The notes: a model not told the origin generated them from the letters alone. DNA of 64,000 nucleotides from Oceanobacillus salinisoli (GCF_009733865.1 NZ_WOFB01000019.1:62001-126000), one strand, 5' to 3'. Positions 40,618 to 50,324 are shown, counted from the first letter of the stretch. Made by a program: numbers and translations.

Positions 40618-42210
40618 TTAAAGCTTAAACTTATCAATCTTACGTAGTAGATTATTTGCGATATTAGATAGTTCAGTAGATTGGCCATGTAAGGATTTCA
40701 ATAAGTCAGAAAGTGCTAGTGTTGTATCAGTTGTTGCACCTGTACGATCTTTAGCCACTTTACGCATCTCACCAATCTTTTCAAGAATTTCTTTTCCTTT
40801 TTTATCTTCGGTTTGATTATTATTATTAATATATTCCTCTAATTTATCCAAGAATTCGGTAATATCATCTAGTTGTTCGCGGAACTGTGATGTTTTTTCC
40901 ATTGAGATTGTATACATTTTTTCTACTGAATTTGCAGCTTCAGCCTCTAGCATTACTGCTAATCGTTGTGTTTGGCTTGCCTGATCGCTTGTTTCATTTA
41001 GTACTCCGTGTAACGTATCCACCATTTTATTGGCGCTTTCCGACAACTCTCCAAGCTCATTGTTATCCGATACAGCACTTTTTGCTGTAAAATCACCCGT
41101 TTCGAGTAATTGAATCTGCTTTTTAATCTGTTGAATGTTTCTATAGACACGATTAAAAAATCGAGCGGTTAATAAGAATAGAATAACTAACGAAACCAAA
41201 CCGGAAATAATTAATATAATAGAATGACGGTATAATGGTCCACTTAGCTCTCCGTAATCTAGCGCCATATAAATAACTTTTCCTTCTTTTGTCGGCATAA
41301 ATACTTTATACACCTTATCCCCATGATAATTATTAACATAGGAAGTCTGATTTGGTTTTTCCAGCATGTTGATCAAGGTAGTAGTGTCTTCTTCTGTTCT
41401 CATTTCATAATCCCCGTATACAACCTTTTTCAACGGAGGATAAATATTATCTTCTAAGCTCGGATCCTTAAACACACGAGGATCCAAAACAGCCAATTCC
41501 ATGACATATGGATTCACTTTACTCACTTTCTCAATTAAAGCATCAGGTCCAACCTCGCTTGTAAACTTATATACCTCGTTAGCTTCTATATAAGGATCGA
41601 TAATATAATCTGCACCTGGTGGGTGATAATATGCATATTTAAAGAAAAGGGGTTCACCCTCGTGTGAGCCAGACTGTGCAATTGGCAATATTATTGCATT
41701 ATCTGTATGCATACTTAACGTTTCCGTTAATGGTGGTGGTTGATTATTAAATAAACTAGTAAAGTTTTCGTACACATCAGGAAATTCTTTAAGGCTAAAC
41801 CCAATTTCTTCGGATGTAGAAGACTTAGCTACCACAATGTCATCATTATTATCGTGTATAATTAGGGAAATACCACTTAACCCTAGTCTATCTTTAATAA
41901 CTACTAGTTCTTCGTTATTAATCTCATCTATGCTTTTCCCTTCCAATAAATCCGCAATATGGTGAGAAATAGACAATAACTTCAGATCAATTTGATGTTC
42001 AATTACTTCACTGGCAAGATTTGTTTCTTCAATCCCTTGTTCAATGCTATTTGCAATAATATCAGATTGCTTTTCAATGTCCTTGTCGATTTGCTCATTA
42101 ATAAAATACAACTGAAACGCACCTGTTATAAGGGCAACTGCTAACAAGACTAGAAACAATCTAGTTAAAAATTGAAAACGCAAAGAAATTTTTTTCTTAT
42201 TTTCTGCCAT
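40618..42210 (-). CDS. Cache/HAMP-like membrane sensor without MCP or kinase domain
   Basis: A 530-residue protein. Membrane helix 1 is residues about 17-35, a large extracellular sensor region is about 36-333, helix 2 is about 335-357 (SIILIISGLVSLVILFLL), a HAMP-like region is about 358-410 ('QIQLLETGDFTAK...NNELGELSESANKMVDTL'), then helical coiled coil to the end. The shape is that of a chemoreceptor. The conserved methyl-accepting hairpin tip (E...AGE.GRGFAVVA) and any kinase, GGDEF or EAL domain are absent, so it may signal through a partner. It starts one base after the ligase stop, in the transcript downstream of c-di-GMP riboswitch 1. Confidence 0.8.
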   Translation of the reverse strand: MAENKKKISLRFQFLTRLFLVLLAVALITGAFQLYFINEQIDKDIEKQSDIIANSIEQGIEETNLASEVIEHQIDLKLLSISHHIADLLEGKSIDEINNEELVVIKDRLGLSGISLIIHDNNDDIVVAKSSTSEEIGFSLKEFPDVYENFTSLFNNQPPPLTETLSMHTDNAIILPIAQSGSHEGEPLFFKYAYYHPPGADYIIDPYIEANEVYKFTSEVGPDALIEKVSKVNPYVMELAVLDPRVFKDPSLEDNIYPPLKKVVYGDYEMRTEEDTTTLINMLEKPNQTSYVNNYHGDKVYKVFMPTKEGKVIYMALDYGELSGPLYRHSIILIISGLVSLVILFLLTARFFNRVYRNIQQIKKQIQLLETGDFTAKSAVSDNNELGELSESANKMVDTLHGVLNETSDQASQTQRLAVMLEAEAANSVEKMYTISMEKTSQFREQLDDITEFLDKLEEYINNNNQTEDKKGKEILEKIGEMRKVAKDRTGATTDTTLALSDLLKSLHGQSTELSNIANNLLRKIDKFKL

Positions 42211-42211
42211 C

Positions 42212-43696
42212 CTATTTATCCTCCTTTACTAATTTACGTAGCATTACTTTATTTACCTTGCCTTGTACAATCGGAAATTCATCAATTGTTTTAATTAAAT
42301 CAGGAACCTTATAGCCAGCAAGCTTAGAAGCGCAGGCAGAATATAGCTCATTACTATCAAATAAATGTTCTGGCTGGACAAAGGCGACAATTTGTTCACC
42401 AAACACATCATGGGGAACCCCTACTACAACTACATTTTTAACCGCAGGGTGCTGGAGGAGTATATCTTCAATCTCACCTGGTATAACCTGTTGTCCACCT
42501 TTTTTAATCATATCTTTTTTACGACCAATTAACTCTAAGTCTCTTTGCCCAACAGCTCTTACAAGATCCCCTGTATAAAACCACCCTTGCTCATCTAGTA
42601 CAGCAGATGTTAATTCTGGACGTCTATAATAACCATGGAATGCAGCAGGTGGACGAATTACCAGTTCACCTACACCATCATCCTTACTATCAGTAGGTAC
42701 TATTTTAAATTGAGCATCTTCTCTTACTGAAAATGCTTGTTTGCTTAACATATCCATGTTAAACATAACCCCTCCAATTTCTGAGAGTCCGTAATTATTT
42801 GAAAATGTAACATTTTTCAATTCAGATACAGAGTTAATAAAACCTTCTGTAATTACTTCGCCAGCCATGATTGCTAGCTCTATACGACCCCCAATTTCCG
42901 GTTTTAAATGCCTGAAGAATTGGTGAAACGCTTTAAAGATTGAAGGGGTACTCGCTATTTTGTTACAGCCCTTCTGATAGAATATGTTTACCATTTGAGG
43001 TAAATCAAACGTTTCATTCACAACGATAAGATGCTGTTTTTTTAAAGCTACTAATACTAATAGCATCCCATATGGAACACTAATTGGTACTGTCGACATC
43101 AGTTTATCGGAAGACTTCATCTCAAACGTATTTTCCAAATAGGCAACCCAATGCTTCATAGCATCACTGTTAATCATAATACCCTTTGGAGATCCAGTAC
43201 TGCCTGATGTACAGCTAATTAAATCAATTCTTTGTTGTTCTATTTCGCGAGGCATACCATCACAAACGTTACGATTCCATTCTTGATATTCCACTGTTCC
43301 ATAAATAACGGTATGTTTGTTCGTTGATATTGCCCAATCTTTTAGTACTTTTAAAAAATTAAAATTATGATAGGTTTCAACGGTAAATAGAATATGTGAA
43401 TCTAACAGTGATAAAATATCAGTTAAATCCTTTGATCTTAATTGCCAGCTCAAAGGGATTACAGTCCCACCTAAACGGTTTACAGCTAAAAACAAAGAAA
43501 TGTGTGGCAAAATGGATGGGACTATCAGGACTACTTTCTTTCCTTTTAAGTCCCCCTCTTTCTTTAGCAGATTTAAGAAAAAGTCTGTTTTCTTCTCTAT
43601 ATCACCTAATGTGCACTCCTTGTTTTCATCAGCCAATAATACTTTGGATTTATCAGTCGTATTACGATGAAATATCCAGTCATAAAAAGTTGACAT
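42212..43696 (-). CDS. AMP-forming acyl-CoA synthetase/ligase family protein
   Basis: A 494-residue ANL-family adenylating enzyme. The P-loop-like core A3 is 'DLISCTSGSTGSPKG', A5 is 'NNYGLSEIGG', A7 is 'GWFYTGDLV', A8 is 'LIGRKKDMIKKGGQQVIPGEIED' and the A10 lysine is 'PIVQGKVNKVMLRKL'. It activates a carboxylic acid as the acyl-AMP and normally transfers it to CoA. The substrate cannot be read with confidence. The start ATG 43696 follows GTAGGAGGGG. The gene is led by a c-di-GMP-I riboswitch and is translationally close to a membrane sensor gene, an unusual pairing for a metabolic ligase. Confidence 0.88.
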   Translation of the reverse strand: MSTFYDWIFHRNTTDKSKVLLADENKECTLGDIEKKTDFFLNLLKKEGDLKGKKVVLIVPSILPHISLFLAVNRLGGTVIPLSWQLRSKDLTDILSLLDSHILFTVETYHNFNFLKVLKDWAISTNKHTVIYGTVEYQEWNRNVCDGMPREIEQQRIDLISCTSGSTGSPKGIMINSDAMKHWVAYLENTFEMKSSDKLMSTVPISVPYGMLLVLVALKKQHLIVVNETFDLPQMVNIFYQKGCNKIASTPSIFKAFHQFFRHLKPEIGGRIELAIMAGEVITEGFINSVSELKNVTFSNNYGLSEIGGVMFNMDMLSKQAFSVREDAQFKIVPTDSKDDGVGELVIRPPAAFHGYYRRPELTSAVLDEQGWFYTGDLVRAVGQRDLELIGRKKDMIKKGGQQVIPGEIEDILLQHPAVKNVVVVGVPHDVFGEQIVAFVQPEHLFDSNELYSACASKLAGYKVPDLIKTIDEFPIVQGKVNKVMLRKLVKEDK

Positions 43697-43849
43697 GTTT
43701 TCCCCTCCTACCTAAACTTTTATTCAATTAATTCGTTAGCAGTTAACTTCGAAATAACCTTTACAAAATCAATTTGAAAGTTTCGTTTTTATACCTTTTG
43801 AGTCATTGAATGTAAAAATAGTTTATCCCAAAAAGAGTAGACATTTACC

Positions 43850-43945
43850 CTTATTCGGTAACCCGGCTATTATAGAGAGAAACCTTCCCTTTAGTCCCGT
43901 AGCTTTGCGCCCTAGCCTTTCTTACTAGTTTGCCATTTTCGGAAT
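43850..43945 (-). ncRNA. c-di-GMP-I (GEMM) riboswitch 1
   Basis: The minus strand shows the conserved parts in order: GGCAAAC, a GAAA tetraloop, GGGCGCAAAGCTACGG (canonical is GGACGCAAAGC; one position differs), CTAAAG, and AGCCGGGTTACCG at the 3' side. It lies 154 bases upstream of the ligase gene and only 50 bases after the TRAP permease stop. A TATAGT at 43958-43963 on the minus strand could be its -10. No terminator hairpin is evident downstream, so control may be at translation or elongation. Confidence 0.88.
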
Positions 43946-43994
43946 GATAGATTTGCACTATACTGTACCACATTTCTGCATAATCTATATATCG

Positions 43995-45866
43995 TCATTT
44001 TTCTACAGTTTCTTTAACCTTTTTTATAGCGTTATATTTGTACATCAATAAGAAGAAAACAATACTTATCCATTGGATATACGTATTAGCGAATAAAAGC
44101 AAGGATGATAGAATACAAAGGAATGATGATTCAACAAGTGATAGCTTTTGTTTTAAGTGTCCCGAAAGCACAGCCGCAATTACAAATATGCCGATGCCGA
44201 CAGGTATTATCGTCAGTAAAAATTGACTAAGTGGTGTAAAAGTTAATATAGACGGATGATAAATAAACAGAAATGGAACAATACATCCACCTATACCTAA
44301 TTTCATCGATTGCCAGCCCACACGGAATGGGCCTGCACCTGCAATCCCAGCCGCAACAAACGAAGTTGGAGCAACTGGTGGAGTATAAAATGACATCATC
44401 GCAAAATAGAAAGCAAATAAATGAGCTGAAATTACACTAACACCAGCCGATTCAACTAATATTGGTGCTGTAATTAATGAAACGATAATATATGCTGGTA
44501 ACACTGGAAGCCCCATACCTAATATAAATGAAAGAATAGCTGTAAAAACGGTTAATAACAGTAAGCTATCTCCAGCAGCAGTTACAAGAAAACTGGTTAA
44601 TTTAAACTCTAACCCCGAATAAGTAATAGACGCTATAATTATACCAGCGGTTGCGGTTGCGGTTGCAATTAAAGTCATCGTTTTTCCTGTATCTATACTG
44701 GCCTCGATTAGTTTCTTTATATCTAGCCGAGATTCCTTTTTAAAATAAGATAGAATAATAGCAATTATAATCGAAACAACTGCGCTAAGTTGCGGACTAT
44801 AACCTTTTAATAACATTACAATTATAACTCCAATTGGTACCAGTAAGTGCCAACCCTCTTGTAACGATTTTTTAAATTTCGGTAGATCCTTAGCATCTAA
44901 AGGTTTTATATTGTACTTTCTACTCTCTAAATCCACCTGTATAAACAAGGCGAAGAAATATAATATAGCAGGTATAATTGCCGCTATGACAATAGTTCCA
45001 ATACCAACCTGTGTAAATTGTGCTATTAGAAATATCGCCGTCCCCATAAGAGGGGGAGTAATCATTCCCGCTGATGATGATACGGATTCAACCGCACCTG
45101 CAAAGACCGGCTTAAAACCTATTTTCTTCATTAATGGAATAGTAAAAGAACCAGTAAATGCTACGTTTGACGATGGACTACCTGTGATCATCCCAAATAA
45201 TCCACTACTCAATACAGATACTTTTGCCGGTCCTCCACGCCATTTTCCCGCAAACGAGATGATAATATCCATAAACTTTGGACCAAGCCCCGATATGTTT
45301 AACAAGGATGCAAAAAACACAAATACATAAACATATGTTGCAGAGGTTTGTAGTGCTATTCCAAAAAGACCACTAGTTGTAAAATAGTTATACTCTATTA
45401 TTTGGGAGATGGTGATCGGTCTGCTATGAAACACACCTGGTATATATGGACCGGCAAGCAAATAGCTTATGCTAATAAATGCTAATGTGGTTAGCGGCCA
45501 GCCTAACACTCGTCTAGTTGCTTCGAGTGTAAGCAATAGCGTTATTCCTCCTGCAATTAAATCTACAGAGGTAAACGGACTCACAAACATCATATGATTT
45601 CGAATACGATCATACTCTATAATGAAATATATACTTGTCAATAAAATTGTGAAAGAGAGAACCAAGTCCATAACGAGTTTAAACCGGTTATGGAGTAAGG
45701 ATATTTTCATAGGAATATATATAAAAGTAAGTGCTAGCGCAAAACCTAAATGCAACGAAACAATCTGCAGAGCTTCTAAATTCACAAAATAAAGGGTGAA
45801 TATTTGGGTAACCGCCCAGACAACGGCTACTGCAGACAATACTATTTTTCGCATAATTACCACCAT
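43995..45866 (-). CDS. TRAP transporter, fused small and large permease subunits
   Basis: A 623-residue membrane protein with about 16-18 helices. The 4TM (DctQ-like) part is at the N-terminus (about residues 1-90) and the DctM-like 12TM part follows ('SGLFGMITGSPSSNVAFTGSFTIPLMKKIGFKPVFAGAVESVSSSAGMITPP', 'GMGLPVLPAYIIVSLI', 'PPVAPTSFVAAGIAG'). These fused permeases work with TAXI-type binding proteins, one of which is encoded 26 bases upstream. It uses a cation gradient to import an organic acid; the substrate is unknown. Confidence 0.93.
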   Translation of the reverse strand: MVVIMRKIVLSAVAVVWAVTQIFTLYFVNLEALQIVSLHLGFALALTFIYIPMKISLLHNRFKLVMDLVLSFTILLTSIYFIIEYDRIRNHMMFVSPFTSVDLIAGGITLLLTLEATRRVLGWPLTTLAFISISYLLAGPYIPGVFHSRPITISQIIEYNYFTTSGLFGIALQTSATYVYVFVFFASLLNISGLGPKFMDIIISFAGKWRGGPAKVSVLSSGLFGMITGSPSSNVAFTGSFTIPLMKKIGFKPVFAGAVESVSSSAGMITPPLMGTAIFLIAQFTQVGIGTIVIAAIIPAILYFFALFIQVDLESRKYNIKPLDAKDLPKFKKSLQEGWHLLVPIGVIIVMLLKGYSPQLSAVVSIIIAIILSYFKKESRLDIKKLIEASIDTGKTMTLIATATATAGIIIASITYSGLEFKLTSFLVTAAGDSLLLLTVFTAILSFILGMGLPVLPAYIIVSLITAPILVESAGVSVISAHLFAFYFAMMSFYTPPVAPTSFVAAGIAGAGPFRVGWQSMKLGIGGCIVPFLFIYHPSILTFTPLSQFLLTIIPVGIGIFVIAAVLSGHLKQKLSLVESSFLCILSSLLLFANTYIQWISIVFFLLMYKYNAIKKVKETVEK

Positions 45867-45892
45867 TCTTATAATAATCTATTCGTTATTAG

Positions 45893-46960
45893 CTATTCCA
45901 ACGCGCCAACTTCCTTTAAATATTTTTCAGCACCAGTATGGAATGGAACAACACTTTCCCTAAAATGAAGCGGTGTAATCGAAAAGAACGGATCCTTTTC
46001 ACGAATTTCTTCCCAGTTTTCATACATCGCTTTTGTTAATTGATACGCTACATCATCCGGCATGTCCTCACGAACAATAACATAATTACCAAGACCTAAA
46101 ATGATAGTGTCTTCTTCTATGCCTTTATAGGAATCCTTTGGTACAGTAAAAGATGGAAATTGATATTCCTCTTGGATTTGCTTCATTTTTTCTTCACCAT
46201 ATGGTAGCAAGTTTAAGTCTACACTTGTCATCATCTCTTCTACAGGTGGAAAGTTATGCCCAACAATTAATCCGAAATGTACGTTTGCTTGTCTATCCCG
46301 CATGTATTTTACTAAGTCTTGAGGACCTCCTTGTAAAACGGTATGCCCTTGTGACCTAAATTCCTCTAGATTTTCAAATCCATATCCCATCAAAATTTGT
46401 TCAAACATAATAACGCTAGAAGAGCCAGATGGATAAGTTGCAAGTGAAATTTTTACATCCTTCTCAAACAAATCATCGACTGTTTCAATGTTATGCTTCT
46501 CAGCAAAATCCTTAGAGACTAAAAATCCCATCCCAGCATAAGAATCCATTTGAAGCAGCTTCCGAAAACCTTGGTATTCCCCATCTATATTTGGATAAGG
46601 CTTTCCTTCCCATACCCAAAGGGCAGGTAGATCGGAAACCATATACAAATCTCCTTGGTTTTCCTTTAATAAATAGATACCACTAATATCCCCTGTTGAA
46701 GTTGGTGTTCTTTGAATTTGTGAACCCTCAGGTAATACTTCCTTAAAATAAGGAGTCAACGTTTCGGATGAAACGTAAGGTAATGTCCCTGGTTCCATCG
46801 TAGGTATTAAAAGATCAACAGGTTTTCCTTCTTGACTGGATTCATCAGATGTATCATTATCTTTTGATGTAGATTGTTCACTGCACCCCCCAAGCAAAGT
46901 AATCAATAATACAATAAAAAGACTTAAAATAACTTTATCTTTTAAATTATGAATTCTCAT
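45893..46960 (-). CDS. TAXI-family TRAP transporter solute-binding lipoprotein
   Basis: A 355-residue lipoprotein with lipobox LLGGC (Cys about 26), followed by an S/D/E-rich linker. The body belongs to the TAXI (TRAP-associated extracytoplasmic immunogenic) family: 'TPTSTGDISGIYLLKENQGDLYMVSDLPA', 'DVKISLATYPSGSSSVIMFEQILMGYG', 'HFRESVVPFHTGAEKYLKEVGALE'. The start ATG 46960 follows GGAGGTAATATGGA. It captures the substrate for the fused permease encoded next. Glutamate and other acids are known TAXI ligands; the ligand here is not predictable. Confidence 0.9.
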   Translation of the reverse strand: MRIHNLKDKVILSLFIVLLITLLGGCSEQSTSKDNDTSDESSQEGKPVDLLIPTMEPGTLPYVSSETLTPYFKEVLPEGSQIQRTPTSTGDISGIYLLKENQGDLYMVSDLPALWVWEGKPYPNIDGEYQGFRKLLQMDSYAGMGFLVSKDFAEKHNIETVDDLFEKDVKISLATYPSGSSSVIMFEQILMGYGFENLEEFRSQGHTVLQGGPQDLVKYMRDRQANVHFGLIVGHNFPPVEEMMTSVDLNLLPYGEEKMKQIQEEYQFPSFTVPKDSYKGIEEDTIILGLGNYVIVREDMPDDVAYQLTKAMYENWEEIREKDPFFSITPLHFRESVVPFHTGAEKYLKEVGALE

Positions 46961-47667
46961 TCCATATTACCTCCATTTATCTCAATACCTTTTACTTTCT
47001 ATATTAAACAAATACCCCATCACCCAATATCTCTGGGAGCCGAAGCAGTTTTATATACATCTGGACTTACTCTTGAAATGTCACTTTAATAGTACTGTCT
47101 TTTAGCTTGTTGACTAACGTGTTAGTAATCTCATTCCAGAAGAATTAACAAATGGTATGTCTCCTATTGATATTGACTTAGATATGAGAGACTCCGAGAC
47201 GACAGTATACCTCACCACCTCGGACAACACTAGCTACCCTTTAACTCCATCATTTTCTTAGTTATATGTTGTCCTCTATATTTTTCCCCTTTGATAATGC
47301 TCTGCATGATCACCCCCTTCAATAGATATCTGGTAAGTTCATTTGCTAGTAATAACCGCGTCTTGAACTGACTCCATCGATTTTCTGTTGCTTAAGATGG
47401 TAATTTGGGTGCTTGCCCAAAATCTTCGAAGCAAAACGTTGCATACCTTATTTTTATAGATGTATAGCTCTTATTGAATCTATTGGATTAATTATAATGA
47501 CAAACGCTTTGATTTATCTGGAATAATCCCCATCCTACTGCGTTTTAATCATGAAATTCACCTTTTATGAATGGTATGATTAGATAGTTGATTGGATTTC
47601 GGAAAAAGTCCCAAGTGGTTGGTCATACCATCGGATTTTTCAGGTAACTGTTAGTTAGGTTGAAGAT
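46961..47667. other. Intergenic region between HATPase and TAXI genes
   Basis: About 700 bases. I find no reading frame with a start and ribosome site, no riboswitch and no clear repeat. The promoter of the TAXI-TRAP operon should be here. Confidence 0.45.
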
Positions 47668-48609
47668 TTACTCTTCCCCCTTTCCGTCTAGGATCAAAAT
47701 TAAAGTAGAACCTGTAGAGGATGTTTCCAATAAAACTTGCTCCGCCATTTTCATCATTAGGGTAAATCCTTGTCCTAGCGATTCTTTCGTAGAAAACCCT
47801 GCCATTAACGTTGTTTTCGGAAGTATCTTTAATGGGAAACCAGGACCTTTGTCCTCTATCACAACTCGAAAAACATCCTGGTCTTTATAAATGAGCATCT
47901 TTCCATACTCAGCATGCTTCAAAATGTTTGTTACCGCCTCAGAAATGATTAAGTTGTAGCTCATTGTTTTAGAAGCCTTAAGACCTGCCCCATTGAAGGC
48001 TTCTTTTGCAGAATTCCTAGCCTTAGAAATATCCGCTCGGTCATGAATCTCTACCTCACAAAGAAGTTTACTTTGCCTGTATTTACCTAGTTCACTTTTA
48101 TCAATTAAAAGAAAGGCACCATGGGTAGCAGAATAGATAACATCTCGATACACTTCCCATTCCTTACCGGAATCATCAGTAGAAGGCTGTTGAAAATCAG
48201 AGTACATTTGAACCTCACTAAATAATCGAGACAAATTTTCTCGATATAAACGGGGTAATTGTAAGGCCTTTAACTCTTCTTCCACTACAGCATTGCTTTT
48301 TAACCATTCGACCCCTGATTCTGCTAACTCGTATAACTGTTTTGTCGATTCATCTGGGAAGTCACTTATTGATGTATCCGTAAAAGCAAGATGAAATAAG
48401 GCATCTCTTTGCTCATTATCTATTTCTGCTACAGCCGCCAAGCGGTATACAAGCCACCCAATTAACGCCCTCGTTTGTACTTCCTTATAAGCGTTAAGTT
48501 CAGCGAGTTTTGGAAGAGCACTATTTGATGTTGTTTTACCTTTATCACTTGATCCTTGAAAAAATTTATTTACCAATTTTTTCAATTTCCCTTCCACACC
48601 CTTTCTCAT
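47668..48609 (-). CDS. HATPase (RsbW/RsbT-like) domain protein with unknown N-terminal domain
   Basis: A 313-residue protein. Residues about 1-180 form an all-helical region of no recognised family ('VQTRALIGWLVYRLAAVAEIDNEQRDALFHLAF'). The C-terminal 130 residues are a GHKL/HATPase_c domain with the N box 'ISEAVTNILKHAEYG', the G1 box 'IEDKGPGFP' and the G2 part 'KESLGQGFTLMMKMAEQ'. No phospho-acceptor His domain is visible, so it is more like an anti-sigma/serine kinase or switch ATPase than a sensor kinase. It is the first gene downstream of c-di-GMP riboswitch 2, after a 335-base gap. The ribosome site (AGCTGG) is weak. Confidence 0.8.
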   Translation of the reverse strand: MRKGVEGKLKKLVNKFFQGSSDKGKTTSNSALPKLAELNAYKEVQTRALIGWLVYRLAAVAEIDNEQRDALFHLAFTDTSISDFPDESTKQLYELAESGVEWLKSNAVVEEELKALQLPRLYRENLSRLFSEVQMYSDFQQPSTDDSGKEWEVYRDVIYSATHGAFLLIDKSELGKYRQSKLLCEVEIHDRADISKARNSAKEAFNGAGLKASKTMSYNLIISEAVTNILKHAEYGKMLIYKDQDVFRVVIEDKGPGFPLKILPKTTLMAGFSTKESLGQGFTLMMKMAEQVLLETSSTGSTLILILDGKGEE

Positions 48610-48943
48610 AATATTCCAGCTGAAGAAATTATCGTAATTTCAGCAACAATCGACTGTTTTGGTTAACATAATAAAAATGCAAAAATGTTCAGCAACGGAT
48701 TGTACAATTAACATTTAGGATAGATCTGATTTTTGGATCAATATCCTCTCAAAAAGATCTACTTACAGCCCCCAATAAAACGGGTGTAATGCGAACTCCA
48801 TCTTTACGCAATCCCGCGTGTAATATCTTGGTTAATGCTTTTATTTTTTCTAAGTACCTTTTGATAACCAGAAAAGCACAACTTCTGAGAAGGTCGAAGT
48901 TTTCTCATACGTAAATCCGACAAAACTTACACTTTTTTTAAAG
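48610..48943. other. Leader between riboswitch 2 and HATPase gene, with debris
   Basis: On the minus strand out-of-phase pieces read 'VSFVGFTYEKTSTFSEVVLF' and 'KALTKILHAGLRKDGVRITP'. These look like remains of a gene formerly placed directly behind the riboswitch. No intact frame was found and the family is not recognised. Confidence 0.35.
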
Positions 48944-48980
48944 CAAGAAAAAAGCCCACCAAAAAGAATGGTGGGCTTAA
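48944..48980 (-). terminator. Terminator (expression platform) of c-di-GMP riboswitch 2
   Basis: On the minus strand AAGCCCACCATTC and TTTGGTGGGCTT form a stem, followed by TTTTTCTTG. It begins about 50 bases after the aptamer. Confidence 0.88.
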
Positions 48981-49031
48981 ATAAGTAGTTTTGCCTACTA
49001 CGCAAAATTATATATTTAAGAAAGCCAACCC

Positions 49032-49122
49032 TTTTTCGGTAACCCGGCTGTCATAGTACTAGACCTTAGACCCATGGGCTTTGCGTCCCCATTTTTCAAT
49101 GAGTTTGCCATTATCGAAAGGT
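49032..49122 (-). ncRNA. c-di-GMP-I (GEMM) riboswitch 2
   Basis: The minus strand reads GGCAAAC, a GAAA tetraloop, GGGGACGCAAAGCCCATGGG, TCTAAGG, and CAGCCGGGTTACCG: all conserved positions of the class I aptamer, including the tetraloop receptor. An intrinsic terminator follows at 48944-48980, so this is a transcriptional switch. The first intact gene downstream is the HATPase protein. Confidence 0.93.
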
Positions 49123-49520
49123 ATTAATCATAAAAAGTTAGAAAAACTTGGTGTCTATACCAGAAATAAAAGGCGAAAACCTTCATTTTCCTTTTACTAT
49201 CATCTTATTAAAACTTGAATATTTTGATTACGTTAATAGGACTAAAATACTATTAATTTTTCTCTATTTTTAAGAATAGCATAAACGTTGATTTTTTACA
49301 ATCTATTTTGATTTATAGTTTACTAATTTATCAAGGTTTTGAAAGGGAAATTTACCGATTTTTACTCAGATTAGCAGTTTTTTTCCAGCACAATATTTAA
49401 CACAGTATTCATTATGACATACACATACATCTTTATTAGCTAAAGCTAGAGGGAAGTGTTCCTTAGATTATGGGAAACAATTAGGTCATGTAGATGACAA
49501 TACTGCCACACTAAGAGCCG

Positions 49521-49567
49521 AAAAAAGAAGCCTCCCAAAAGTTCGGTGAACTAATGAGAGGCATCCC
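49521..49567. repeat. Hairpin repeat (AAAAAAGAAGCCTC...GAGAGGC), copy 1
   Basis: AAAAAAGAAGCCTCCC, AAAAGTTCGGTGAACT, AATGAGAGGC. The inner AGTTC-GGT-GAACT stem is shared by all copies and the outer arm is imperfect. Related copies are at 50325 and 52356. Confidence 0.65.
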
Positions 49568-49701
49568 AAAACCTTAATAAGTATTAACTTTTTCCAAGAA
49601 TGTGGTTAAAATATGGTTTATTTGATCACTAACACCTAAGAGGCCACATGCACCAAGGGAATTGGGTGGGTGTTTACATCATGGCCCGTAAGATGAGAGT
49701 G

Positions 49702-49762
49702 TGTAATATCTTTAACGAGATTTTACCGTTTTTCACTGGATTGCGTTAGCAAAATGTTAACA
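49702..49762. repeat. TATCTTTAACG repeat family, full copy B
   Basis: TGTAATATCTTTAACGAG through GGATTGCGTTAGCAAAATG. This is the second full copy; see 39798-39860. Confidence 0.75.
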
Positions 49763-50324
49763 TTCTTCAATGCGTCTTGAATGGTGATTGCAGCCAAAGG
49801 AATGAAGCAATAGTCTACTGTAATTAAATTTTAATTAAAGCTAAACTTAAGAGTAGCAAGGAAGGCAGTGCGATTGTTACTTGTGCTTTCTTCATAGAAA
49901 ATAACACCACCTACATTGAAAAATCCAAATGTTCATGAATAGTTATCTTTCTATTTGTACGATTTCATAATCACAAATGTTTCACTAACCTGCACCTTTA
50001 CTTTAAGTATATTCTTGTACAAATTATGACTCATTTGATTGTCGCCTTATTAAAATAACCAAACTAACAACAATTCCCACAATACGCGCTATTACAGTTT
50101 ATATAAGATAATTATTAAGAATTCCTCAATTACATATCCTTTAAACTTTTGAAATTATGTTGCATCTGAAACCCAGTCAATTACATAGCCTATTCCTTAT
50201 ATTTAAGGTAAACTTATCGATACATACAAAAACAAAAGTTATTATAAATGCTATAAGGTTCATTAAATCCCCCTATAATAAATTAGACGGTGAAAAAATA
50301 ATACCTCCATGTCACGCAAGAATG

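Noticed and set aside
40618-42210. A methyl-accepting chemotaxis protein
   Set aside because: The membrane layout fits, but the conserved signalling tip is missing, so chemotaxis output cannot be claimed.
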